DNA from: Lachnospiraceae bacterium
Lineage (GTDB): Bacteria > Bacillota > Clostridia > Lachnospirales > Lachnospiraceae
Assembly: GCA_017634455.1 (NCBI GenBank)
Contig: JAGBNK010000019.1
Location: 62,001 to 126,000 of the forward strand
Direction of reading: 5' to 3'
DNA length: 64,000 nucleotides
The translations under genes were made by a program, and so were the position numbers. The notes beneath the pieces are model-generated. The model saw only the letters and a list, made by a program, of their open reading frames with translations. It did no database searches and had not been told where the DNA came from. Shown in pieces: positions 33,061 through 41,519 of this stretch; position 1 is the first letter of the stretch; each line of letters starts with the position of its first letter.

Positions 33061-33939
33061 TTAGTCTACGCTTACAAGTTCAATCTTGAAGTTCAACTCC
33101 TTGCCTGCCATCTCATGATTAGCATCAAGTGTAATTGTATCCTCAGTCTTGTCTGTAACCTTTACCGGGAACTGCTGTCCCTGATCATTTCCCAAGTAAA
33201 CCATCTGTCCAACTTCTAAATCCTCAGAACCAGGAAGTTCTGCAATCTTTATAGTAAAGATTGCTTCCGGATCAGCTGAACCGTATGCCTCCTCCGGCAT
33301 CAGATGAATATCTACCATATCTCCTACTTTCATATCAACAACAGCCTTGTCAAATCCAGGAATCATCATGCCGATTCCGCAGATAAACTGAAGTGGTTCC
33401 CCTCTGTCATATGATGAATCAAATATTGTTCCATCATTGAATGTGCCCTCATAATGAACTGCAACCTGTTTGCCTGCATTTGGTCCTTCAAATAAAATCT
33501 GCATCTGACCGCCGCAACCGCCACCGCAGCCACCACAACCGCTTCCGCAGCCTTCATCGCCACAATTGCATCCTTCTTCCTCGTCATGATGATGATCATG
33601 ATGATCACAATTCACACCGCCTGAAATAAGCTCACCTCTAAGGAGACACTCAACAGCCTCATCACAGTCTCCAGACACACCAGAGAATACGCTGATTCCG
33701 CTGGCTTCAAGAGCTTCCATAGCTCCGCTACCAATACCGCCGCAGATAAGGATTGTAACTCCCATATCAGCAAGCAATGTAGCCAAAGCTTCATGTCCTG
33801 TTCCATTTGTACCAATAACTTCTGAGCTCTCAATTCCTTCATCTGCTACATCGTAGATCTTAAACTGCTCAGAATGTCCGAAATGCTGGAATACATTTCC
33901 ATTATCATAAGTAACTGCTACTTTTCCTTTTATCGCCAT
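33061..33939 (-). CDS. Fusion of NifX/NifB-like metallocluster domain with SlyD-type FKBP isomerase
   Basis: A 292-residue three-part protein. Residues 1-105 form a NifX/NifB-C-like dinitrogenase cofactor domain (VAVTYDNGNVFQHFGHSEQFKIYDV, LICGGIGSGAMEAL). Residues about 108-145 are a His/Cys-rich linker (DHHDHHHDEEE followed by CNCGDEGCGSGCGGCGGGC-type Cys/Gly repeats). The rest is an FKBP domain with a SlyD-like insert (VAVHYEGTFNDGTIFDSSYDRGEPLQFICGIGMMIPGFDKAV). SlyD uses a His/Cys-rich tail to deliver nickel and fold metalloproteins; here the metal-binding stretch joins two domains. It may store or load a metal or Fe-S cofactor. The partner is unknown. Confidence 0.9.
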   Translation of the reverse strand: MAIKGKVAVTYDNGNVFQHFGHSEQFKIYDVADEGIESSEVIGTNGTGHEALATLLADMGVTILICGGIGSGAMEALEASGISVFSGVSGDCDEAVECLLRGELISGGVNCDHHDHHHDEEEGCNCGDEGCGSGCGGCGGGCGGQMQILFEGPNAGKQVAVHYEGTFNDGTIFDSSYDRGEPLQFICGIGMMIPGFDKAVVDMKVGDMVDIHLMPEEAYGSADPEAIFTIKIAELPGSEDLEVGQMVYLGNDQGQQFPVKVTDKTEDTITLDANHEMAGKELNFKIELVSVD

Positions 33940-34067
33940 TACTATTTCTCCGTTCTAAATTTGAATTATATACTAACTGCCACATTTTGCACGCAGCCTA
34001 TATATTATATATGCATATTGATAAAAAATCTACCATAAATATCCATTGTTTTTCAATAGGTACCTTT

Positions 34068-35255
34068 TCACTTCTTCATTGTTTTTCTGGTGTAATCCAT
34101 ATCATAGTGGATGACACAGTAGAAGTGCTTATCTCTGCCCTCATTAATTCGCTTCTGAAGCATATCTGTAATTTCATACTCAGAATATTCCAGATCAAAT
34201 GGCATCAGCACATCAAATACCAGATTAGTATGTGTAGCACCTGGAACTACACGGAAATCATGCATAGATAATCTGTCTGATATCTCTGATAAATATTGCT
34301 TCATCTCGTCCTTCAGCTGATTCACGCGAGGATCATTGGTTACAATTGGATCCATATGAATAGTTGCCATGCAATTCAGTTTCTCCTCCAGAACCTTCTC
34401 CGCATTATCTATAGCATCATGGAGTTCTAATATATCTCCATCCACTGGAACCTCTGCATGAAGTGATACAATTCGACGACCAGGACCATAATCATGAACC
34501 ATCAGGTCGTGAATTCCACTGATTCGAGGATCCACATGCTCCATGATCTCTATTATATTTTCCACAAACTTCTCATCAGGTGCATTGCCCAATAGAGGAT
34601 TTAGAGTATCTCTGGCAGCCTGAATACCAGCATTTGCAATAAATAATGCCACTGCAAAACCAGCAATTCCATCCAGATATACGAAACCTGTCATGTGCTG
34701 AATCACTGTAACTGCAATAACCACTGTAGTGGATACACAATCAGATACTGAATCTGTAACCACAGCCTTCAAAGTGGGTGAATCAATGAGATTACCTATA
34801 GCATTATTGTAATAAGCCATATATATTTTTACCAAAATAGTGATAAATAATATTCCTATAACCAGCCACGAAAATTCCACAGACTCCGGATGTATAATTC
34901 GCAAGACAGAATCTTTCATTAACTCGAAGGACATAATCAAGATAAGAATAGATACAATAAAGCCAGCCACATATTCAATTCGGCCGTGACCGAAAGGATG
35001 CTCCGAATCAGGCTTTGAAGCAGCCAGCTTAAAACCGCACAGTGTCACAATGGATGAACCTGAGTCAGATAAGTTGTTCATTGCATCAGCGATAATAGAG
35101 ATTGAACCAGATAGAAAGCCTGCCACTATCTTTCCCAGAAAAAGCAGGATATTCAGCACTATTCCAGCTATACCACATATGCTTCCATAGGCGGTTCTTG
35201 TCTCATCAGCTGTCATATTTTCCTTGATAAATATGTGTCCCAATAGAGTAATCAT
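34068..35255 (-). CDS. Cation diffusion facilitator (CDF) family exporter
   Basis: A 395-residue CDF transporter with six membrane helices and the metal-site residues of helices 2 and 5 (IADAMNNLSDSGSS, VTDSVSDCVSTT). The loop HPFGHGRIEY follows, then a cytoplasmic ferredoxin-like C-terminal domain (SGIHDLMVHDYGPG, SLHAEVPVDGDILELHD). It should expel Zn2+, Fe2+, Mn2+ or related ions in exchange for protons. The extra ~85 residues after the regulatory domain are longer than usual. It lies next to the FeoAB gene and the metal-binding NifX-FKBP gene, forming a metal-homeostasis stretch. Confidence 0.93.
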   Translation of the reverse strand: MITLLGHIFIKENMTADETRTAYGSICGIAGIVLNILLFLGKIVAGFLSGSISIIADAMNNLSDSGSSIVTLCGFKLAASKPDSEHPFGHGRIEYVAGFIVSILILIMSFELMKDSVLRIIHPESVEFSWLVIGILFITILVKIYMAYYNNAIGNLIDSPTLKAVVTDSVSDCVSTTVVIAVTVIQHMTGFVYLDGIAGFAVALFIANAGIQAARDTLNPLLGNAPDEKFVENIIEIMEHVDPRISGIHDLMVHDYGPGRRIVSLHAEVPVDGDILELHDAIDNAEKVLEEKLNCMATIHMDPIVTNDPRVNQLKDEMKQYLSEISDRLSMHDFRVVPGATHTNLVFDVLMPFDLEYSEYEITDMLQKRINEGRDKHFYCVIHYDMDYTRKTMKK

Positions 35256-35360
35256 CTACATCCCTCCAATTAATTCCTCTTATCACTTAGCCTAAATCCA
35301 CTTTTTTAATACAAATATCTACTAATAGCTGTATAAAGAATACCTTATTAAAAAATCTCT

Positions 35361-37769
35361 TTATATAATCATATTTCCTACCAAATTAACAACACAGGCT
35401 GCTGCCCATGCCACAATGCATTGAAATAATACAATTCTAATCATATATCTCTTGCCCTGCTCTCTGCCAATGGAAGCCACTGCTGCCACGCAAGGTGTAT
35501 AGAGCAGACAAAATACCATAAATGCTGCTGCCTGTACTCCAGTGAGGGCGCTCTGAACTCCTGCTGCTCCGCCATAGAGCACAGTCATCATAGATACAAT
35601 TGATTCCTTGGCCAGAAATCCTGAGATAATAGCGGTAACTATACGCCAGTCGCCCAATCCTACCGGGGTAAATATTGGTGCAACCAAACCGGCAATCATA
35701 GCAAGCATACTCTGTGATGAATCCGATACCATATGCAAATTGAAACTGAAGCTCTGCAAGAACCATACAATAATTGTAGCCAAAAAGATTAAAGTGAAGG
35801 CTCTCTGCAAGAAATCCTTGGCCTTCTCCCACATAAGCTGCAATACGTTCTTAGCTCCAGGCAATCTGTAATTTGGCAACTCCATAACAAATGGCATAGC
35901 TCCGCCCTTGAAGATTGTATTCTTGGAAATGAGAGCTACCAATATAGCCATGGCAATTCCGCCAAAATACAGAAGTAACATCACAAGACCTGCATACTCC
36001 TTGAAAAATACTGATATAAAGAAAGCATACACAGGCATCTTGGCTGAACAACTCATAAATGGAATGAGAAGTGTAGTAAGTCTTCTGTCTCTCTTGGATG
36101 GCAGAGTTCTGGTGGACATAACTGCCGGCACAGAACAACCAAAACCTATAAGCATAGGCACTATACTTCTACCGGAAAGTCCAATCTTACGAAGAAGTTT
36201 ATCCATAACAAAAGCAACTCTTGCCATATAGCCACTGTCTTCTAACATGGAAAGGAAGAAGAACAATACCACTATAATAGGCACAAAGCTTACAACAGAA
36301 CCTACTCCTGTAAATATACCATCAATAACCAGTGAGTGAATTGGAGCAGATACTCCCGCAGAAGTCATAGCTGAATCCACAACTGAAGTCAAAGCGTCAA
36401 CCCCTGCTGCAATAATATCCTGTAGAAATGCTCCTACTACATTAAATGTCAGATAGAATACCAGAGCCATTACCAATATGAAGCAAGGAATTGCAGTCCA
36501 CTTACCTGTGAGCACTCTGTCAATTCTCTCACTTCTGGCTCTCTCCTCACTAACCTGTGGCTTAATTACAGTCTCGCGACACAGCTTCTTGATAAATGTA
36601 AATCTCATATCAGCCATGGCTGCTGCATGATCCAATCCTCGCTCTTCCTCCATCTGAAGGACTATGTGTCTGATGAGTTCTATCTCATTTTCTGCCAAGT
36701 TGAGATTTCTCTCAACAATCTCGTCACCCTCTATAAGTTTAGTAGCCGCAAATCTAATTGGTATGTCAGCAGTCTGTGCATGGTCTTCTATCAAGGCCAT
36801 AACACCATGTATTGCTCTATGAACTGCACCACCGTGATCCTCCTTACCGCAGAAATCATTTCTGCCAGGAAGTTCATGATATTTCGCCACATGAATTGCA
36901 TGTGTTATAAGTTCTCCAATACCATCACCCTTGGCAGCTGATATTGGTACAACAGGAATCTGAAGGAGGGCTTCCATCTCATTTACCAGAATAGAACCAC
37001 CATTGCCAGTCATCTCATCCATCATATTGATAGCTAAGACCATTGGCACTTCCAATTCCATAAGCTGCATAGTCAGATATAGATTTCTCTCAATATTGGT
37101 AGCATCTACAATATTGATTATTGCAGTAGGCTTCTCCTCCAATATAAACTGTCGGGATACAATCTCCTCACTTGTATATGGAGACAGAGAATAGATTCCC
37201 GGCAAATCAACTACCTCAGTGTTGGGATAGCCTTTTATAACTCCAGACTTTCTATCTACTGTCACCCCAGGGAAATTGCCCACATGTTGATTAGAACCTG
37301 TAAGCTGGTTAAACAGTGTAGTCTTACCACAGTTTTGATTTCCCACAAGAGCGAAGGTAAGCTTCTTGTCTCCTGTCACCTTGTCAGGCTTTATGCTTCT
37401 ATTTCTAGGTACATAATCATCATCTGATAAGTCCTCTCCAATGCCAGGGTGAGTAGACTCCTTACGGCGCTTCTTCCTGTCTAGATTCTCCTCCGCTTCT
37501 TTGGCGGCCTTATCAATAACATTTTCTATTTGTATCTCTCTAGCATCTGCTAATCTGAGAGTCAGTTCATAATCATTTACCGACAACTCCATAGGATCAC
37601 CCATAGGAGCATACTTTACAAGAGTTACCTGCTCCCCCGGTATAATTCCCATATCCAGGAAATGCTGACGCAGGGCTCCATCTCCACCTACCACAGTTAC
37701 GGTGGCAGACTTACCTATCTCCAACTGATCCAGTGTCAACTTGCCAGTATTGTTCTTCTCATTTACCAT
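35361..37769 (-). CDS. feoB: FeoA-FeoB fusion ferrous iron transporter
   Basis: An 802-residue ferrous iron importer. A FeoA SH3-like domain (about 8-85: TLDQLEIGKSATVTVVGGDGALRQHFLDMGIIPGEQV) is fused to FeoB. The G domain has G1 GNQNCGKTT, G2 GNFPGVTVDRKSG, G3 DLPGIYSL and G4 NMMDE. The membrane part has the two Gate motifs (PIIVVLFFFLSMLEDSGYMARVAFVMD and a later one) and the conserved Cys in GFGCSVPAVMSTR. The ATG at 37769 follows GAAGGA; the upstream in-frame start at 37799 has no site. No Fur-like site was recognised upstream. It is the main Fe2+ entry route in anaerobes. Confidence 0.96.
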   Translation of the reverse strand: MVNEKNNTGKLTLDQLEIGKSATVTVVGGDGALRQHFLDMGIIPGEQVTLVKYAPMGDPMELSVNDYELTLRLADAREIQIENVIDKAAKEAEENLDRKKRRKESTHPGIGEDLSDDDYVPRNRSIKPDKVTGDKKLTFALVGNQNCGKTTLFNQLTGSNQHVGNFPGVTVDRKSGVIKGYPNTEVVDLPGIYSLSPYTSEEIVSRQFILEEKPTAIINIVDATNIERNLYLTMQLMELEVPMVLAINMMDEMTGNGGSILVNEMEALLQIPVVPISAAKGDGIGELITHAIHVAKYHELPGRNDFCGKEDHGGAVHRAIHGVMALIEDHAQTADIPIRFAATKLIEGDEIVERNLNLAENEIELIRHIVLQMEEERGLDHAAAMADMRFTFIKKLCRETVIKPQVSEERARSERIDRVLTGKWTAIPCFILVMALVFYLTFNVVGAFLQDIIAAGVDALTSVVDSAMTSAGVSAPIHSLVIDGIFTGVGSVVSFVPIIVVLFFFLSMLEDSGYMARVAFVMDKLLRKIGLSGRSIVPMLIGFGCSVPAVMSTRTLPSKRDRRLTTLLIPFMSCSAKMPVYAFFISVFFKEYAGLVMLLLYFGGIAMAILVALISKNTIFKGGAMPFVMELPNYRLPGAKNVLQLMWEKAKDFLQRAFTLIFLATIIVWFLQSFSFNLHMVSDSSQSMLAMIAGLVAPIFTPVGLGDWRIVTAIISGFLAKESIVSMMTVLYGGAAGVQSALTGVQAAAFMVFCLLYTPCVAAVASIGREQGKRYMIRIVLFQCIVAWAAACVVNLVGNMII

Positions 37770-37951
37770 TATTAATTTTCCTTCTATATATAAAATCACT
37801 TTACCCGTTATTATATCACATGCTTATATATATTTATCCTTCTTTTGTAAGTGCTTTAGCAAATAATCCATTAATTTTACTCTTTCGTATTGTAGAAATA
37901 CTTCAGGTGTGCTAAATTAATTAAAGAGTTTAATTAATACTGGAGGGAAAT

Positions 37952-39373
37952 ATGAATAATATTAAGAGACTTATCAATTTGATTCTGGGTCCGGCCCTGT
38001 ATTTTATAATCTGGTTGGCTTGTGGCAAGGCTGGATTATTAGATGAGACTGCTGCCAAGGGAATCGGTGTAGCAGTATGGATGATTTACTGGTGGGTTAC
38101 CCGACCGGTGAATATTACAGTTACCGCCCTTCTTCCTGGCGTGGTAAATGCTCTCTTCGGAATCGTGCCAATGGAGGATGTAATATCTCAATATTCATCA
38201 AGTAGCATTGTATTGATATTCGGCTCATGCCTGCTTACCGCTCCATGGTCCAAAATCGGGTTAGACAAGAGAATCTCATTGAAGGCTCTATCCCTAATCG
38301 GACCTTCCATGAAATCGCAGATTGCAGTATGGCTTATAGCTGCTGCGGTTATGAGCAATATGATGCCAAATGTAGTTGTAGTTGCAATCTTTACACCTAT
38401 TGCAGTATCAATGCTTGCTGCCGCAGGTTACAAGGACATCTCAAAATGTGAGCCTGCAGTTCCAATTCTCTGTGCTATTGCATGGGGTTCTCAGTTAGGC
38501 GGAGCCGGTACCCCTCTAGGTGGAGCCATGAATATTACAGCCATCTCATTTATTGAGGAATATACAGGCAAAGAATTCATGTACATCGACTGGATTGTGC
38601 GAATGCTTCCTTATACAATTATTGCCACATTAGTGATTTTAATAATTATGATTATGCGCCCTATGAAGGTAAATTCTCTGGAGGGAACCAAGGAATATTT
38701 CCAGAACTGCTATAAGGAATTAGGTCCTATGAAGCGAGATGAGAAAATCAGCTTAGTATTATTTATTGTAGCAATGCTTGGTTCATTTGTCAGACCTCTG
38801 TACGCCGAGCTTCTGCCAGGTTTGGTTCCAGCTTATCTCTTTCTTATTTTAGGCTGCGTCAACTTCATCATCATAGGTGGTGACAAGAAAATGCTTCTGG
38901 ATTGGGATGAAGCTCAAACTGAAGTTATGTGGGGCATGCTCATATTATTTGCAGGTGGTCTGGCATTGGGACAGATTCTCACAGGTTCTGGAGCAAATGA
39001 TGCTATTGCCAATGTAGTTTCCAACATGCCACTATCTGGCGGTCTTGGAACAATTGCAATATTTGCCATATTTGCAGCCATCATATCAGAGATGACCAAC
39101 TCAACAGTGTCCGCTGCTGTCACTCTCCCAATCGCAATTGGAGTTACCAGCAAGATGGGATTGAATCCTATTCCATATATGTTTACAGTTGCAATGGCTA
39201 TGAACTATGAATCACTGTTGCCAGTTAGCGTTAGAGCAATCTCTGTAGGATACGGTCTGGATTCTGACAAATTATTGAAGAGTGGATTGCCACTGACTTT
39301 GGTGAGATTAGTTGTAGCAATTGCTATAGGATATGCCACTATGATGATATGGCCTGGATTTAGCGTTTTATAA
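37952..39373 (+). CDS. SLC13/DASS-family anion (dicarboxylate) transporter
   Basis: A 473-residue permease with about eleven membrane helices. The two SNT-type substrate motifs of the divalent anion:Na+ symporter family appear as AVMSNMMPNVVVVAIFTPIAVSML and SEMTNSTVSAAVTLPIAIGV, plus AWGSQLGGAGTPLGGAMNITA. It probably moves succinate, malate, citrate or sulfate. A GGAGG site precedes the ATG. It is divergent from feoB and convergent with a MATE gene 15 bases away, with no enzyme gene to indicate the substrate. Confidence 0.92.
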   Translation: MNNIKRLINLILGPALYFIIWLACGKAGLLDETAAKGIGVAVWMIYWWVTRPVNITVTALLPGVVNALFGIVPMEDVISQYSSSSIVLIFGSCLLTAPWSKIGLDKRISLKALSLIGPSMKSQIAVWLIAAAVMSNMMPNVVVVAIFTPIAVSMLAAAGYKDISKCEPAVPILCAIAWGSQLGGAGTPLGGAMNITAISFIEEYTGKEFMYIDWIVRMLPYTIIATLVILIIMIMRPMKVNSLEGTKEYFQNCYKELGPMKRDEKISLVLFIVAMLGSFVRPLYAELLPGLVPAYLFLILGCVNFIIIGGDKKMLLDWDEAQTEVMWGMLILFAGGLALGQILTGSGANDAIANVVSNMPLSGGLGTIAIFAIFAAIISEMTNSTVSAAVTLPIAIGVTSKMGLNPIPYMFTVAMAMNYESLLPVSVRAISVGYGLDSDKLLKSGLPLTLVRLVVAIAIGYATMMIWPGFSVL

Positions 39374-39388
39374 TAGCGAAACTATTAT

Positions 39389-40747
39389 CTAATCAATCTT
39401 ATCAAGCACGGTCTTCTTGACTCTGCCGAAGAAGATTGTAGTCATAACCATAGACATAAGTTCAGCAATTGGGAAGCACCACCATATAGCAGTGAGGCCA
39501 CCAAGTTTTGCAAGAATATATGCTGCCGGCAAAAGTACCACCATCTGTCTGGCAATTGATACATACATGGAATAAGCAGCTTTGCCCACAGCCTGGAACA
39601 TACTTCCTGATACAATACAATACCATGCAATGAGATAATGCACTCCTATTATTCTAAGAGCCACGCTTCCGATGGCAATCATCTCATTGGATGCATCAAA
39701 TAATAATAGCAATTTATCTGGAATCAACTCAAATCCGACAAATCCCAGAAATGCAAAGGCGAAAGCCACCATATATGCATACTTCAAAGTATTCATCATA
39801 CGAGACTTCTTTCTGGCTCCATAATTATATGAAATAATTGGAATCATACCGTTGTTCAATCCGAAGATTGGCATGAAGAAGAAGCTCTGCAATTTAAAGT
39901 ACACACCAAAGACTGCAGTTCCTGTGGAAGAAAGTCCCATGAGGATGTAATTCATTCCAGCAGTCATAACCGAACCGATGGACTGCATTACAATTGAAGG
40001 CAAACCAATCTTGTAAATGTTACCAATAATTGCCCCATTTGGCTTAAATCCTTTTAAATCAAAATGAATATCATGATTCTTGAGTAAGTTCCAAGTAAGG
40101 GCTTCTATTGAAGCTACAATCTGACCAATTACTGTTGCAATGGCAGCACCCTTGATTCCCATTGCCGGAGCACCCAACAAACCGAAAATCAATATTGGAT
40201 CTAAAATAATATTTACCACAGCGCCAGTCATCTGAGATAACATTGTATAGAAGCTTCGTCCTGTAGCCTGCAATATTCTCTCGAAACAAATCTGCATAAA
40301 CATACCAAAAGAGAAAATCATAACTATTGATAGATAATCAACTCCATATTGCCATATTGCTTCCTGTCCGGCAGATGTTTGCAATGTGTAAAATGGTTTT
40401 ACTACCACTGCTCCCAAGATTGCTACTACTATGTAACTGATGATATAGATAAACACGCCGTTCTCGGCAACTATGCTTGCCTTCTTGTAATCCTTCTCAC
40501 CAAGTGCTCGCGATACCAGTGCATTTAAACCAACACCGGTTCCAGTTGCCACTGCAATCATAAGAGTCTGAAGTGAGAATGCCAATGATACAGCTGTAAG
40601 GGCATCCTCACTGATTCTTGCTACAAATATACTATCAACGATATTGTACAAAGCCTGCACAAACATTGAAATCATTATAGGCAATGACATATTTATAAGA
40701 AGCTTTCCCTCGGGCATAACTCCCATTTTGTTTTCCTGTTGTTCCAT
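39389..40747 (-). CDS. MATE-family multidrug/organic cation antiporter
   Basis: A 452-residue exporter with twelve membrane helices in two related halves. Landmarks are LPIMISMFVQALYNIVDSIFVARISEDALTAVSLAFSLQTLMIAVATGTGVGLNALVSRALGEKD and the second-half FGLNNGMIPIISYNYGARKKSRM. It should exchange Na+ or H+ for cationic drugs or metabolites. The ATG at 40747 (MEQQENK) is chosen; an upstream in-frame extension to 40813 adds 22 residues without the family pattern. Confidence 0.94.
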   Translation of the reverse strand: MEQQENKMGVMPEGKLLINMSLPIMISMFVQALYNIVDSIFVARISEDALTAVSLAFSLQTLMIAVATGTGVGLNALVSRALGEKDYKKASIVAENGVFIYIISYIVVAILGAVVVKPFYTLQTSAGQEAIWQYGVDYLSIVMIFSFGMFMQICFERILQATGRSFYTMLSQMTGAVVNIILDPILIFGLLGAPAMGIKGAAIATVIGQIVASIEALTWNLLKNHDIHFDLKGFKPNGAIIGNIYKIGLPSIVMQSIGSVMTAGMNYILMGLSSTGTAVFGVYFKLQSFFFMPIFGLNNGMIPIISYNYGARKKSRMMNTLKYAYMVAFAFAFLGFVGFELIPDKLLLLFDASNEMIAIGSVALRIIGVHYLIAWYCIVSGSMFQAVGKAAYSMYVSIARQMVVLLPAAYILAKLGGLTAIWWCFPIAELMSMVMTTIFFGRVKKTVLDKID

Positions 40748-40884
40748 ACTATTCCATCTCTTTCTCTCAATTTCACGACTAATATAATACGATAGATTTA
40801 GTGTATACTTCAATAGTTATATCCACCAAAAAGCAATTCTTATTGAGCTTTCTATGTATCATACTATATTATTCAACCTAATAT

Positions 40885-40914
40885 AAAAGCGACTCATGTC
40901 AAAACATGAATCGC
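40885..40914 (-). terminator. Terminator of the fRMsr gene
   Basis: GCGACTCATGT pairs with ACATGAaTCGC around CAAAA (one mismatch), with four U following on the minus strand, 60 bases past the stop. Confidence 0.78.
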
Positions 40915-40977
40915 CTCTCTATCTACTTCAACTTTACGCCTAAAAGCAATACTATTTAACACTGTAATACAAACAGC

Positions 40978-41442
40978 CTACCACAAATCATTACTCTGAA
41001 TATGTGCCTCCAAGACGGAAACCAACTTCTCAAGTCCAGCTTTATCTTCTTCTGAAAATCTCCCAACCAATGGACTGTCTATATCAAGTACGCCAATGAC
41101 TTCGCCATCATGTCTAACAGGGATTACAATCTCCGAATTAGATGCGCTATCGCAGGCTATATGCCCTGGAAATTCATGTACGTTCTCTACAAGCATTGTC
41201 TTATTTTCAGCAACTGCCGTACCACACACACCCTTGCCAATTGGAATCTGTGTACATGCAAGTTTTCCCTGAAATGGCCCTAATATCAATTTACCATCTC
41301 TCATGAGATAGAATCCTGCCCAATTCAAATCAGACAGCTCATCATATATAAGTGCAGATATATTTGCCAGGTTTGTAACTGTATAAGGCACATTTTCAAT
41401 AACAGATTCAGCCTGACTAACCAGCAATTTATAATTTACCAT
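40978..41442 (-). CDS. msrC: GAF-domain free methionine-(R)-sulfoxide reductase
   Basis: A 154-residue GAF-fold enzyme of the fRMsr type, which reduces free methionine-R-sulfoxide as an oxidative-damage repair step. The diagnostic cysteines are in LACTQIPIGKGVCGTAV and HIACDSASNSEIVIPV, within the usual ALIYDELSDLNWAGFYL and GVLDIDSP framework. The ATG at 41442 (MVNYK) follows GGAGGT. It is a single gene with its own terminator. Confidence 0.93.
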   Translation of the reverse strand: MVNYKLLVSQAESVIENVPYTVTNLANISALIYDELSDLNWAGFYLMRDGKLILGPFQGKLACTQIPIGKGVCGTAVAENKTMLVENVHEFPGHIACDSASNSEIVIPVRHDGEVIGVLDIDSPLVGRFSEEDKAGLEKLVSVLEAHIQSNDLW

Positions 41443-41519
41443 TTTAAAAACCTCCAATTATTAGTTGCATTATAATGCAGCCATATTATTTCTCACATTA
41501 TTACATATAATTGACAGCA

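Noticed and set aside
35361-37769. Separate feoA gene ahead of feoB
   Set aside because: FeoA and FeoB domains are in one uninterrupted frame; no stop or shift lies between them.
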